DNA of 64,000 nt from the NCBI RefSeq assembly GCF_003351405.1, contig NZ_CP031240.1:372001-436000 (forward strand). The letters are read 5' to 3'. How positions within the stretch are numbered: the stretch's first letter is position 1; every line of letters begins with the position of its first letter. Below the pieces are notes generated by a model. It was not told where the DNA came from, did no database searches, and saw only the letters and a program-made list of their open reading frames with translations. Shown here in pieces: positions 39,009 to 47,987 of the stretch. The position numbers and the translations under genes were made by a program. Source of the DNA: Haemophilus haemolyticus (GTDB lineage Bacteria; Pseudomonadota; Gammaproteobacteria; Enterobacterales; Pasteurellaceae).

Positions 39009-40003
39009 TTTTTATTTTCCGCATTTTCTGGCTCTAAATCTAATTTTGCCATCAATAACAGATCGCCATCTTCTTCTGGATTGCCTGTGACAAGTAATTT
39101 ATCGCCATAGAAAATTGAATTTGCACCCGCCATAAAACACATAGTTTGCATTTCTTCACTCATACCACTACGGCCTGCAGAAAGGCGAACATAACTTTTT
39201 GGCATGGTAATACGTGCAACAGCAATCGTTCTCACAAACTCTGTCCAATCTAATTCTTCCGCATCGGCTAACGGTGTACCTTCAACCTTAACGAGTTGAT
39301 TAATCGGCACCGATTCAGGTTGCGGATCAAGATTTGCAAGGCTAGCGATTAATCCAGCCCGTTCTTTGCGGGTTTCATTCATCCCCACAATACCGCCACA
39401 ACACACTTTTAATCCAGCTTTGCGCACTTTTCCTAACGTACTAAGACGATCATCGAAACGACGAGTACCAATCACTTCTGCATAATGTTCTGGTGCTGTA
39501 TCAAGATTATGATTGTAATAATCTAAACCAGCTTCTTTTAAATCTTCTGCCATACCGTCTTGCAATAAACCAAAAGTACCGCAAGTTTCTAAACCGAGCG
39601 ATTTCACCGCTTTAATAATTTCTGTGACTTTCTCAATATCTTTTGGCTTAGGGCCTCGCCACGCAGCTCCCATACAAAAACGCCCTGCTCCACGCGCTTT
39701 CGCAATTTTTGCTTTCGCAACGATTTCATCAACATCTAATAACTGCTGATTTTGTACGCCTGTATGATAACGGGCTGATTGAGGGCAATAACCACAATCT
39801 TCCGGGCATCCCCCCGTTTTGATAGACATTAACGTGGATAACTGAATCGCTCGAGGATTAAAATGCTTGCGATGAACTTGCGCAGCACGGTAAACCAATT
39901 CCAAAAATGGCGTTTCAAATAACGCCTCAACTTTGCAAACAGACCAATATTCAACGCTTGGATGCGGTGTAATGGAGTTAATTTGTAGTTTTTCAGTTAA
40001 CAT
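38999..40003 (-). CDS. bioB: biotin synthase
   Basis: BioB inserts sulfur into dethiobiotin in the last step of biotin synthesis. The 334-residue radical-SAM protein has the cluster motif [14 protein letters not shown] (~residue 68), [15 protein letters not shown] and the C-terminal [25 protein letters not shown] lies before the ATG. Biotin is needed here by accB. The leader contains a small hairpin at 40021-40038. Confidence 0.96.
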   Translation of the reverse strand: MLTEKLQINSITPHPSVEYWSVCKVEALFETPFLELVYRAAQVHRKHFNPRAIQLSTLMSIKTGGCPEDCGYCPQSARYHTGVQNQQLLDVDEIVAKAKIAKARGAGRFCMGAAWRGPKPKDIEKVTEIIKAVKSLGLETCGTFGLLQDGMAEDLKEAGLDYYNHNLDTAPEHYAEVIGTRRFDDRLSTLGKVRKAGLKVCCGGIVGMNETRKERAGLIASLANLDPQPESVPINQLVKVEGTPLADAEELDWTEFVRTIAVARITMPKSYVRLSAGRSGMSEEMQTMCFMAGANSIFYGDKLLVTGNPEEDGDLLLMAKLDLEPENAENKKAS

Positions 40004-40020
40004 ATTTTTCCTTTGAAAGT

Positions 40021-40038
40021 GCGGTGAATAATCACCGC
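40021..40038. other. hairpin in the bioB-thiQ intergenic region
   Basis: A 7-bp stem (GCGGTGA / TCACCGC) overlaps an uptake signal in the bioB leader; a T-run follows only on the plus strand. It could be a weak terminator for thiQ or an mRNA-leader feature. The remaining 85 bases up to thiQ show nothing I can name. Confidence 0.4.
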
Positions 40039-40123
40039 TTTTTTGTATCTTATATTCATTCAGTGTATAGGCTAGTATCGATAGCCATTGAATAAATTCA
40101 TCGGTTATAAAATCTATATAATT

Positions 40124-40771
40124 TTACGTCTCTTTTTGCAATTGACTTATCTGACCATTTTCCACCAACAATACTCGATCTATCGTACCAACTAATTCCG
40201 ATAGTTGGTGGGTAACAAGTAACAATGTTAAATGCTTCTCATCACAAAGTTTAGCGATTAAAGCAAGCATTTCTACACGAAGTTTCTGATCTAATGCCGA
40301 AAAAGGCTCATCTAATAACAAGATGGGTTTATCTCGCAACAAACAACGCGCCAATGCCACTCGTTGTTTTTGTCCACCAGAAAGAGAATTTGGTAAACGT
40401 TGCAAATAATCGCCCAATCCTACAGAACAAGCGACCTGTTCAATTTTTTCCCGCTCAAGTGCGATTAATTTTAAAGAGGGTTTTAACCCCAACGCAAGAT
40501 TTTGCTGTACGGTTAAATGAGGAAATAAATTATTTTCTTGAAATAACATGGAAACTGGACGCTCGTAGGGTGCGCTACGAGTATGATTTTTATCATTTAA
40601 CCAAATTTCTCCTTGATGAGGAAATTCAAATCCAGCGATTAAATTCAATAACGTACTTTTCCCCGACCCACTTTCGCCAATAATTGAGACACGCTCGCCA
40701 GCATTTACGCTCAAATTAAAGCACATCGGTAAGGTTTTATCATTCAAAATCACATTATTTAGATAAATCAT
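40124..40771 (-). CDS. thiQ: ThiQ, thiamine ABC transporter ATPase
   Basis: A 215-residue ABC ATPase starting [20 protein letters not shown] at 40771. Walker [14 protein letters not shown] (~residue 33), signature [16 protein letters not shown], Walker [13 protein letters not shown] and the H-loop VTHQ are all present. With ThiP and ThiB it imports thiamine and thiamine phosphates. It overlaps thiP by 17 bases. The ORF extends 14 codons further upstream, but into thiP and without a ribosome site. Confidence 0.94.
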   Translation of the reverse strand: MIYLNNVILNDKTLPMCFNLSVNAGERVSIIGESGSGKSTLLNLIAGFEFPHQGEIWLNDKNHTRSAPYERPVSMLFQENNLFPHLTVQQNLALGLKPSLKLIALEREKIEQVACSVGLGDYLQRLPNSLSGGQKQRVALARCLLRDKPILLLDEPFSALDQKLRVEMLALIAKLCDEKHLTLLLVTHQLSELVGTIDRVLLVENGQISQLQKET

Positions 40772-42371
40772 CGGCATCCCTATGTGTGTGAATAAAGGTA
40801 AACAATATGCCACAAAGCAATAATAAAATCCCTGCAGTTACAGCTGCATCTTGATTACGATAATTACCTAGCTGCAGATATAACAAGTGTGGTAGAGAAG
40901 TAAACTCTTGATTGCCGAACAACGCAATAGCCGTAAAATCCCCTAAAGATAGCGCCAAAGCTAAAGCAAAAGCATAGCGCAATGGTGCACGTAAAGTTTG
41001 CCACTCAATCAGATAAAAACGTTGCCAGCCCAAAATTCCCAGACTATTACACAGATTTTCGTAATAGCGCATATTGTTATGAAAAGGTGCGCTCAAAATA
41101 CGTAAAACAAAAGGCATTGCACTTAATGCATTGCAAAATACAACTATGGCAAACAAATCAACATTCGAAAAATCCCGCTCTTGTAATAATAAAAATAGCC
41201 CCATTGCGAGTACTAAAATCGGGATTGCCAAAATCACCATTCCAGCATTAATAATAAATTGAGCAATTTTCTGATAATGCAACCATTCTAAACGGCGTGA
41301 TAAAAGCAATAAGGCAATCGCCATCATTAATGCAAGTAATGCGGACAGGGGCGCAATAGAAAGCGAATAACCAAACGCACGCCAGAGCTGAGAATTATGC
41401 CAAACCGAGAGTAAACTTGGTGAATTCAATGCGCTGATAAGAATGTTCAATACTGGCGAAAAAAGGAAAAATATAAAAATAAGTAAGACAAAAACATGGA
41501 AAATTTTGACCGCACTTTTAGGTTTCTCAAACCAAGGATTGCTATTACTCAAGCCATTTTGATTAGAAGGTGAAAAACGCGATGTTAAGCTGAATAAAAC
41601 TAAGCAAAATACAAATTGCAACATGGCAAAAAGTGCTGCTTTTGGCAGATCAAATTCAAATAAAATCGCTTGGTAGATTGCGGTTTCTAATGTTGTATAT
41701 TGAGGCCCACCGCCTAGCGTAAGAACAACTGTAAAACTGGTGAAGCAAAGCATAAAAATCAAGCTAAATGTGGGCAAACATTGCTGACGAAAAACAGGCC
41801 ATTCCACCAATTTAACGAATTGCCAACCTTGTAAATTGAGTTGCGCAGCAAGCTGACGTTGCTGATAAGGGATACTTTGCAAACTTTGTAAGAAAAGTTG
41901 CGCAGCCAGTGGAATATTGAAAAAAAGATGCGCAATTAAAATACCCGAGAGTCCGTAAATATGCCCCTGCCAAGGCATTCCCAAAAGATTCGCAAACCAA
42001 GCTAACCAACCGCTTGAACCATAAATGCCGATCAAACCAAAAATTGCTACTAAAACAGGTAAGACGAAAGTTAGCGACATTAATTTTAATAGCCACTTTT
42101 TTCCTAAGAATGGTTGATAAAACAATGCTCGAGCGAGGAGTAGACCAAAAAAAATAGATAAAACGGTAGAAAGTAAGGCTTGTCCAAAACTGAAAAGAAT
42201 TAGATGCTGTAGGTAATCATCCGTGAACCAAGTTTTCCATTGTAATTCATCGCCCAATGCAAAGATCGAACTTAATGCGCTACCATAAAAAAGAGTAATA
42301 AAGCTAATGACAACAACCCCGCCCACATAATGACGAGGGCGGAGTTGTGGATGATGAAATAACGAAAACAT
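40755..42371 (-). CDS. thiP: ThiP, thiamine ABC transporter permease
   Basis: A 538-residue fused permease with two copies of the binding-protein-dependent transport domain (about 12 helices). EAA-type loops are near [20 protein letters not shown] and [20 protein letters not shown]. It starts [18 protein letters not shown] with ATG at 42371, four bases after the thiB stop. The length is as in E. coli ThiP. Confidence 0.94.
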   Translation of the reverse strand: MFSLFHHPQLRPRHYVGGVVVISFITLFYGSALSSIFALGDELQWKTWFTDDYLQHLILFSFGQALLSTVLSIFFGLLLARALFYQPFLGKKWLLKLMSLTFVLPVLVAIFGLIGIYGSSGWLAWFANLLGMPWQGHIYGLSGILIAHLFFNIPLAAQLFLQSLQSIPYQQRQLAAQLNLQGWQFVKLVEWPVFRQQCLPTFSLIFMLCFTSFTVVLTLGGGPQYTTLETAIYQAILFEFDLPKAALFAMLQFVFCLVLFSLTSRFSPSNQNGLSNSNPWFEKPKSAVKIFHVFVLLIFIFFLFSPVLNILISALNSPSLLSVWHNSQLWRAFGYSLSIAPLSALLALMMAIALLLLSRRLEWLHYQKIAQFIINAGMVILAIPILVLAMGLFLLLQERDFSNVDLFAIVVFCNALSAMPFVLRILSAPFHNNMRYYENLCNSLGILGWQRFYLIEWQTLRAPLRYAFALALALSLGDFTAIALFGNQEFTSLPHLLYLQLGNYRNQDAAVTAGILLLLCGILFTFIHTHRDADDLSK

Positions 42372-42375
42372 CAAA

Positions 42376-43374
42376 CTATTTTGTTAATGTAGTTTGCCAA
42401 GTGCTAATCCAATTTTTTAAGTGTTCCGCATTCACCATTGGATTAATTGGAGTTTGAGTTTTTTGTTGAGCTTTAAGTGCATCAAAGTGCGGTTCAATTT
42501 CACCTTGAATGACTGGCAACATAATATTGGCTGTCACAATATGTTTTTGTGCCGTAGGTGAAATTAAAAATGCCATAAAATCATCCGCACATTGATTTGG
42601 ACGGTTGGCGACTCGAGCAGCTAATTCCACTTGAGTGATATGCCCTTCCGCAAAATCTGTCGCAGCGTAATTATCTTTTTTCTCAAAAAGTTGGTGATAA
42701 AGTGGTGATGTGCTGTAACTTAGCACTAAATCCGCTTCGCCTTTTAAGAATGCGCCGTAAGTATCAGACCAACCTTTACCCACTGTTACCGTATGCTTAT
42801 CCAACGCTTTCCAAGCAGATTGAATTTTGTCCGCAGAATAAATTGCATTCATCCAAACCAATAGACCACGACCCACACTGCTGGTGCGAGGATCTTGATA
42901 AATTACACGGATATCTTGGCGTTCAACCAATTCTTTCAAACTTTTCGGCGGATTTTGTAATTTAGTTTTGTCATACACAAAAGCATAGTTACCGAAATCG
43001 AAAGGCAAGAATGTTTTATTCGTCCATTTTGTTGGTAAATCCAGCTGAGTTAAATCCACTTTATTTGGCGTGAAAATACCTGTTTTTTCAGCTTGTTCTA
43101 AAACAAAGTTATCTAAACCTAGCACAATATCGGCTTTGGTTTTCTTTCCTTCCAAACGAACACGGTTGAGTAACACGCCACCACTTTCAAAAGGCGTAAA
43201 ATTAATAGTGCATTGCGGATGTGCTTTTTCAAAATCTTGTTTTACTTTTGGACCTGCTCCCCACTCAGACGTGAAAGAATCATAGCTATATACGTTAACA
43301 CTTTGCTGTGATTGGGCTAATGCCGCGGTGGAAAAAAGTGCGGTAGAAATTAAGGTTAATTTAAGAAGTTTCAT
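42376..43374 (-). CDS. thiB: ThiB, periplasmic thiamine-binding protein
   Basis: The 332-residue binding protein has a signal peptide (MKLLKLTLISTALFSTAALAQ) and the ThiB/TbpA core: VNVYSYDSFTSEWGAGPKVK, FEKAHPQCTINF, VVLGLDNF-like ADIVLGLDNFVLEQAEK, FPFDFGNYAFVYDK-like LPFDFGNYAFVYDKTKL and VGKGWSDTYGAFLKGEADLV. It captures thiamine for ThiPQ. A TPP riboswitch lies 60 bases before the ATG, so the operon should be off when TPP is plentiful. The AAGGA before ATG could be the switch's target. Confidence 0.95.
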   Translation of the reverse strand: MKLLKLTLISTALFSTAALAQSQQSVNVYSYDSFTSEWGAGPKVKQDFEKAHPQCTINFTPFESGGVLLNRVRLEGKKTKADIVLGLDNFVLEQAEKTGIFTPNKVDLTQLDLPTKWTNKTFLPFDFGNYAFVYDKTKLQNPPKSLKELVERQDIRVIYQDPRTSSVGRGLLVWMNAIYSADKIQSAWKALDKHTVTVGKGWSDTYGAFLKGEADLVLSYSTSPLYHQLFEKKDNYAATDFAEGHITQVELAARVANRPNQCADDFMAFLISPTAQKHIVTANIMLPVIQGEIEPHFDALKAQQKTQTPINPMVNAEHLKNWISTWQTTLTK

Positions 43375-43435
43375 TATTACATCCTTATTTATGATTAAAA
43401 GGCAGCAATAATGACGAAAAGGAGATAAGGTATAT

Positions 43436-43510
43436 TCCTAGTTTCCTACGTCAGTATTAACTGTTTCAGGTTCACGGGTATGATCTCAGCGTATTGCACC
43501 CCGACTAGGC
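43436..43510 (-). ncRNA. TPP riboswitch (THI element) of thiBPQ
   Basis: On the minus strand all conserved elements occur in order: CCTAGT (P1 left), CGGGGTGC, GCTGAGAT, ATACCCGTGAACCTGA, GTTAATACTGACGTAGGAA and ACTAGG (P1 right). There is no T-run hairpin after it, but CTCCTTTT lies downstream (about 43416-43423) and could pair with the thiB ribosome site, so control is probably at translation start (inference). Confidence 0.95.
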
Positions 43511-43551
43511 TTTTTAGTGTATTAAAATTTATTAGGCTTGCCAACGGATTT

Positions 43552-43794
43552 TTAAAAAGAAATAAACTTTCTACATTTTCTGAAAAAAATAAAAAAGCCC
43601 TGTAAAACAGGGCATCCATAAGCTGTTTTAAAATTAAAAGGTGATTCGATTGGGCTTTCAATGCCTAAATCTGTCTGAGCAATGACTTCAAAACCAAAAT
43701 CAGCTAATACATCTGCAATTTCTTTTACTTTGCCTTTATTGCCCGTGGCAAGTACAAATCTTTGCTTCGTAATTCTGTCCCTCATATCAAACAT
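43552..43794 (-). pseudogene. rdgB: RdgB (ITPase) 5' fragment fused to a comE1-tail repeat
   Basis: Residues ~9-45 ([39 protein letters not shown]) are the N-terminus of RdgB, the XTP/ITP pyrophosphatase that clears non-canonical purine nucleotides. The similarity ends abruptly at ESP (~43656). The frame then runs into the 43588-43650 repeat and past it without any RdgB sequence; the family is ~195 residues, so at least three quarters are missing. The usual Met-Lys-Gln start appears as ACG-AAG-CAA, a lost start codon. It is a non-functional fragment; the intact gene is presumably elsewhere. Confidence 0.85.
43588..43650 (-). repeat. 63-bp direct repeat, copy A (comE1 tail and terminator)
   Basis: It matches 44262-44324 at all but two bases in the same orientation. 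It contains the comE1-end sequence ATCGAATCA, the stop codon region and the terminator hairpin GCCCTGT / ACAGGGC with a T-run on the minus strand. Here it is joined to the rdgB fragment instead of comE1. Confidence 0.92.
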
Positions 43795-43836
43795 TGTCTT
43801 ATTTTAATATCTCACCAAAAATTTTCGGAATAAATA

Positions 43837-43867
43837 TTGACTTTAACCTTAGGTCAAGGTTTATGAT
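43837..43867 (+). promoter_or_regulatory. MerR-family (CueR-like) promoter for the DUF305 gene
   Basis: TTGACT (43837-43842) and TATGAT (43862-43867) are separated by exactly 19 bp, the long spacer that MerR-family activators need. The spacer holds a dyad, ACTTTAAC-CTTAG-GTCAAGGT, that matches itself at 6 of 8 positions and resembles CueR operators (ACCTT...AAGGT). It suggests metal, most likely copper, control; the regulator gene is not in the window. Confidence 0.7.
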
Positions 43868-43901
43868 TCGTGCTCATTCAGTTATAACATAGGAGAAAAA
43901 C

Positions 43902-44279
43902 ATGAAAAAACTTATGACTTTTATCACACTTAGCGCTGCTGCAGTTTCAATTTGTGCCCAAGCTAATGAACAACCGCATCAAGCACACATGAATATGCCA
44001 ATGTCGACAAATTCTGCAATGCAACAAGAATTAATGCAAGGTATGAATCAAATGCATCAAGACATGATGGCAGCCTCTCAATATAAAGATCCTGATGTTG
44101 CTTTTGCAGCAAGTATGTTGCCACACCATATTGGCGCAGTAAAAATGGCGGAAGTTGAATTAAAATACGGAAAAGATCCTGAGATGCGTAAGCTTGCTGA
44201 GAATATTATTAACGCACAACAAGCGGAAATTGAACAAATGCAAAAATGGCTTAAAGTGCACAATAAAAAAGCCCTGTAA
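43902..44279 (+). CDS. DUF305 periplasmic protein, probably metal-linked
   Basis: A 125-residue exported protein (signal MKKLMTFITLSAAAVSICAQA) with a Met/His-rich N-terminal part (PHQAHMNMPMS, MQGMNQMHQDMM) and the DUF305 helical core DPDVAFAASMLPHHIGAVKM followed by ENIINAQQAEIEQMQKWL. Met/His-rich DUF305 proteins (CopM type) bind copper in the periplasm. AGGAG precedes ATG and the promoter is MerR-like. The last five codons (NKKAL) lie inside copy B of the 63-bp repeat, so the gene's end was made by the rearrangement or the repeat was shared. Confidence 0.85.
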   Translation: MKKLMTFITLSAAAVSICAQANEQPHQAHMNMPMSTNSAMQQELMQGMNQMHQDMMAASQYKDPDVAFAASMLPHHIGAVKMAEVELKYGKDPEMRKLAENIINAQQAEIEQMQKWLKVHNKKAL

Positions 44280-44324
44280 AACAGGGCATCCATAAGCGGT
44301 TTTAAAATTAAAAAGTGATTCGAT
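44262..44324 (-). repeat. 63-bp direct repeat, copy B (comE1 tail and terminator)
   Basis: The copy that belongs to comE1: it includes the comE1 end (RITF, stop 44308-44310) and its terminator. It also holds the last codons of the DUF305 gene on the other strand. Copies A and B bracket 611 bases with the rdgB fragment and the DUF305 gene. Confidence 0.92.
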
Positions 44325-44655
44325 CACGGTTTCTTTCAAGTGTTGCTTTACCAATCCCTTGTACTTCTAATAGTTGTTCAGCACTCGTGAAATTACCGTG
44401 TTTTTCACGATATTGCACTATCGCTTCTGCTTTTTTTGCACCGATTCCTGTTAAGGCTTTTTGAATTTCACTAACGGTTGCCGTATTGATATTCAATTTA
44501 TCACTCACAGTAGCCGGTGCAACTTGAGCCTCAGTTTGAGTAGCCACAACAGGTTGAACAGCCTGCTCTGCAGTTTTTTCCTCAGCAAAAGCCGAAGAGG
44601 CAACCAGCGCGCCACACAATACAACTGAAGTAAATAATGTTTTCATTAATTTCAT
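44308..44655 (-). CDS. comE1: ComE1, helix-hairpin-helix competence protein
   Basis: A 115-residue exported protein (signal MKLMKTLFTSVVLCGALVAS). After a linker of ~30 residues comes a ComEA-type helix-hairpin-helix domain: KLNINTATVSEIQKALTGIG, AKKAEAIVQYREKHG and LEVQGIGKATLERNRDRI. It binds DNA in the periplasm during uptake. AGGAAACC lies six bases before the ATG, and a CRP-S-like site lies 96 bases upstream, as for other competence genes. Its terminator is within repeat copy B. Confidence 0.93.
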   Translation of the reverse strand: MKLMKTLFTSVVLCGALVASSAFAEEKTAEQAVQPVVATQTEAQVAPATVSDKLNINTATVSEIQKALTGIGAKKAEAIVQYREKHGNFTSAEQLLEVQGIGKATLERNRDRITF

Positions 44656-44750
44656 AGAGGTTTCCTTTTAATATGAACATGTTGACGAGCATATCAACAC
44701 AGTCATTTTTTATACTTTCAAGAAAACGCTCAAGATTCTTACCGCACTTC

Positions 44751-44766
44751 TGCGATTCAGATCGCA
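44751..44766 (-). promoter_or_regulatory. CRP-S-type competence site upstream of comE1
   Basis: TGCGATTCAGATCGCA fits TGCGA-N6-TCGCA, the CRP-S core, and is a good dyad. Its centre is ~104 bases before the comE1 ATG, with an uptake signal directly beside it. comE1 is a known CRP/Sxy-dependent gene. Confidence 0.8.
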
Positions 44767-44793
44767 AAAATTCTTAATTTGCATGAAAAAACA

Positions 44794-44821
44794 AAGGGCT
44801 TATCATTTACGACAAGCCCTT
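44794..44821 (-). terminator. terminator of ispH
   Basis: An 8-bp stem (AAGGGCTT / AAGCCCTT, 44794-44801 with 44814-44821) is followed on the minus strand by TGTTTTTTC. It ends the lspA-ispH transcript. Confidence 0.8.
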
Positions 44822-44825
44822 AAGA

Positions 44826-45770
44826 TTAGTTAACTTCTTTTATTCTCAGCTCTTTTGGAACTTCAAAGAACATATTTTCTTCTAAACCTTGTAGTTCTTC
44901 TATGGTATTCGCACCAAACTCTTTTAAGCGGGAAATAATCGATTGGACTAATTCTTCTGGCGCAGACGCTCCAGCTGTAATCCCAATGGTTTTCACATCA
45001 TTAAACCAATCCGCTTGAATATCGGAAGGATCATCAAGAAGCTGTGATTTAACACCCATTCGAGACGCCAGTTCAGCTAAACGATTTGAATTTGATGAAT
45101 TTTTAGAACCCACCACTAATACCAAATCAGATAATTTTGCCAATTCTCGCACCGCTTCTTGACGATTGGTTGTCGCATAACAAATATCGTTTTTATGTGG
45201 ACCTTGAATCGCGGGATATTTTTCCTTTAATGCTGCAATGGTTTCAGCCGTATCATCTAGCGACAACGTCGTTTGAGTCATAAAGGTTAAATCATCATTT
45301 TCTTGCATTGGCAAGCGCGCAATATCTTCTACTTTTTCAATCAGGAAAATCCCGCCATCTTCGTTGCTATACTGCCCCATTGTGCCTTCAACTTCAGGAT
45401 GCCCTTTATGCCCAATCAAAATCGCTTTTGTTCCTTTTCGACTTGCGCGCGCAACTTGCATATGCACTTTAGTCACCAAAGGACAAGTTGCATCAAATAC
45501 TTTGAGATTACGATCTTTCGCTTCTTGTCGAACCGCTTGAGATACACCATGCGCAGAAAAAATGACGATCGCACCATCAGGTACCTCACTTAATTCTTCC
45601 ACAAAGATCGCACCACGATCACGCAATCCGTTCACAACAAATCGGTTATGAACCACTTCATGACGAACATAAATCGGTGCACCATGAATTTCTAAGGCTA
45701 GTTCAACAATACTAATGGCACGATCTACACCGGCACAAAATCCTCGTGGATTCGCTAAAATTATCTTCAT
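44826..45770 (-). CDS. ispH: IspH, HMBPP reductase
   Basis: IspH makes IPP and DMAPP in the last step of the MEP isoprenoid pathway, using a [4Fe-4S] cluster. The 314-residue protein starts [20 protein letters not shown]; the three cluster Cys are in GFCAGV (12), [10 protein letters not shown] (~96) and [10 protein letters not shown] (~197). The ATG at 45770 overlaps the lspA stop by four bases, as is common for lspA-ispH pairs. Confidence 0.96.
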   Translation of the reverse strand: MKIILANPRGFCAGVDRAISIVELALEIHGAPIYVRHEVVHNRFVVNGLRDRGAIFVEELSEVPDGAIVIFSAHGVSQAVRQEAKDRNLKVFDATCPLVTKVHMQVARASRKGTKAILIGHKGHPEVEGTMGQYSNEDGGIFLIEKVEDIARLPMQENDDLTFMTQTTLSLDDTAETIAALKEKYPAIQGPHKNDICYATTNRQEAVRELAKLSDLVLVVGSKNSSNSNRLAELASRMGVKSQLLDDPSDIQADWFNDVKTIGITAGASAPEELVQSIISRLKEFGANTIEELQGLEENMFFEVPKELRIKEVN

Positions 45771-46282
45771 TTCTGACCGCACTTTTCTGCTTTTTTATCT
45801 TGTACTTTTTTCTTTTCGCTCTTAAAAGCATCCAATGCCAACAAACCTGCGCCAATACAAATGGCGATATCGGCGATATTAAACACCGGATAATGGTAAA
45901 TATCCCAGTAGAAATCAAAGAAATCCACGACAAAACCGTTATAAGCGCGATCCACCATATTCGCTAGCGCCCCCCCAATAATGAGTGCATAAGCAGAATT
46001 TTGGATTTTTTGTTGAGCATTATTTTTTGCTAAAAAATAAACCAACATGCCAGAAATAGCCAATGCTAACAAAATAAAGAAATATTGTTGCCAGCCACTA
46101 TGATCCGCTAAGAAACTAAATGCAGCGCCATAATTGCGAACATAGGTGAGATTGAAAACAGGCAACACATTAACACTTTCATACAAATCAAATTTTTGTA
46201 CCACAATATATTTAGTGAGCAAATCAACCACGAAAGCGACCGCACTTAACCATAAAAATGAAAGCCCTGATTTTTTGGACAT
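45767..46282 (-). CDS. lspA: LspA, lipoprotein signal peptidase II
   Basis: LspA removes the signal peptide of diacylglyceryl-modified prolipoproteins, needed for every lipoprotein in this window. The 171-residue protein has four membrane helices; the catalytic Asp pair lies in [17 protein letters not shown] and [15 protein letters not shown]. The start [17 protein letters not shown] has GGGAAAT upstream. The C-terminal tail is Lys-rich. The usual ileS neighbour is separated from lspA by a phosphoethanolamine-transferase-like gene. Confidence 0.95.
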   Translation of the reverse strand: MSKKSGLSFLWLSAVAFVVDLLTKYIVVQKFDLYESVNVLPVFNLTYVRNYGAAFSFLADHSGWQQYFFILLALAISGMLVYFLAKNNAQQKIQNSAYALIIGGALANMVDRAYNGFVVDFFDFYWDIYHYPVFNIADIAICIGAGLLALDAFKSEKKKVQDKKAEKCGQK

Positions 46283-46351
46283 AATATTTCCCTTTTAAAA
46301 AAATTCCGCTAATTCTAGCATAAGCCGATAAATGATAAAGCACGATCTCAT

Positions 46352-47908
46352 TTACTGAACGGCTTCTGGTAATTTTGCTGGATCATCAGCCAACTCTTTG
46401 ACATTCACCACTTTCTTCCAATCAAATACCTTAATTTCCTGTTTTTCAGGACGGAAGAAATCCACGCCTTGTAAATGTATTTCCTTAATGCCCATCCAAT
46501 CAGCAAAACCATAAACAAAATTAAATGCAGATTGTGGCGTTTTTATTTTTTCTACCTTTTGGCTATCACTCGAAAACATAACGAAAGGAATTTCATAATC
46601 TTGTTTATAAAGATTATTTGGATGCAATGATAAGCCTTTAGAATCCTCATAATGAGCAAGCCCATGATCAGAAAAGTAAATCACCGAATAGGGTTCATTT
46701 TGTGCCACCAATTGTGAATTTAATTTTTCTAAAAACTGATCGGTATATTTAATCGATTCTAGATAACAAGACATAGATTGATTAATAAAATAATTTTTAA
46801 CCTCGTACGGAAGACGCTCGCAAAAGGCAGGATGTGAACCCATTAAATGAATCACAATTAATTTTGGATTCGTAATATTTTCTTTTAAGGCTTTATCTAA
46901 TACAGGTAACATTTCATCGTCATAAACTTTTTTAGAGTTATAACCTAACGGCTTCATAAAAATCGTTTCATCCGCACTTTGACCAATACGAGAGGCCATC
47001 GTATCAAATTCACCAATTTTGCCTTGATTAGAAATCCAATAGGTTTTCATTCCTGCTTTTTTGGCTAAAGAAATAATATTATCCGTATAAACCGTTTCCC
47101 CTTTATCTGCTCGATATAAGGTGCGTTGTAAAGACGGTTGCGTATTCGGTGCTGCAGAATAATAATTTTCAAAAACTGTGCCTTTCACACTTTCTAAAAA
47201 TGGCGTGGTTTTCAGTGGAAAGCCATATAACGACATATAATCTTTTCGCATGCTTTCACCAATAATTAAAATATAATTTTTATATTTTGGCGTAAAAGAT
47301 TGAATATCCCATTGAGAAGGCGCATTAACAGATTGGTTTAGAAAATCTCGTTGTTCTAAATACAGGTCATTCATACGATCAAATTCTGAGTAGAAAAGAA
47401 CCGGATAAAAACGGAATTTATATGCATAGTTCCAATCAGAAAATTGATTGTAAGAAAAAACTAATAATATGCCGATAACACCCGTATTCAGCCATTTAAA
47501 TGCTTGTCGTTTAGCATGAAAAGTCAATTTCATTAAAGCAACAAATAGGATGAGATAACTAGCTTGAAATAAAAATATCCAAAAAGGTATGGTTGTATAG
47601 TATTCCAAAGTTTCATTAATATTCGTTTCATAAACAGAAGCGATAATACCCAAAGATGGAATACCATAGAAAAAACCAGCAGAACAATAAAATAGTGCGC
47701 TGAGGAATAATACAGTAATTAATATTCGCCCAACCCAAGGGGTGAAATAAAAAGAAATCGCCGTGATAACAAATAAAATTGCGTAATCTGAAACAGGAAT
47801 ATTCTCACTTAATACATTACCCAACCCCATATTGGTAAAAATGGAGAAAATAACCAATAAGAGATAAAACCATATTGTTTTAGAGCGAATCATTTCTTTC
47901 CCTAACAT
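46352..47908 (-). CDS. EptA-type phosphoethanolamine transferase-like protein
   Basis: A 518-residue protein with five N-terminal membrane helices (first ~170 residues) and a C-terminal sulfatase-like periplasmic domain. Catalytic features: [15 protein letters not shown] (metal-binding Glu), a Thr in [11 protein letters not shown] near the expected nucleophile, [10 protein letters not shown] and [12 protein letters not shown] (metal-binding Asp/His). The family adds phosphoethanolamine to lipid A or lipooligosaccharide. Which acceptor sugar is used cannot be told. The start at 47908 is supported by GAGG; an ATG five codons in is also possible. Confidence 0.85.
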   Translation of the reverse strand: MLGKEMIRSKTIWFYLLLVIFSIFTNMGLGNVLSENIPVSDYAILFVITAISFYFTPWVGRILITVLFLSALFYCSAGFFYGIPSLGIIASVYETNINETLEYYTTIPFWIFLFQASYLILFVALMKLTFHAKRQAFKWLNTGVIGILLVFSYNQFSDWNYAYKFRFYPVLFYSEFDRMNDLYLEQRDFLNQSVNAPSQWDIQSFTPKYKNYILIIGESMRKDYMSLYGFPLKTTPFLESVKGTVFENYYSAAPNTQPSLQRTLYRADKGETVYTDNIISLAKKAGMKTYWISNQGKIGEFDTMASRIGQSADETIFMKPLGYNSKKVYDDEMLPVLDKALKENITNPKLIVIHLMGSHPAFCERLPYEVKNYFINQSMSCYLESIKYTDQFLEKLNSQLVAQNEPYSVIYFSDHGLAHYEDSKGLSLHPNNLYKQDYEIPFVMFSSDSQKVEKIKTPQSAFNFVYGFADWMGIKEIHLQGVDFFRPEKQEIKVFDWKKVVNVKELADDPAKLPEAVQ

Positions 47909-47937
47909 AACCTCTACTTCCTTTTGTACAAAAGTAA

Positions 47938-47967
47938 AAAAGTGCGGTTAAAATAAACCGCACTTTT
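47938..47967 (-). terminator. uptake-signal inverted pair ending ileS
   Basis: Two inverted uptake signals form a perfect 12-bp stem (AAAAGTGCGGTT / AACCGCACTTTT), with TTTACTTTT following on the minus strand, 20 bases after the ileS stop. Confidence 0.85.
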
Positions 47968-47987
47968 CTGTTTTACAACAAATTTAA

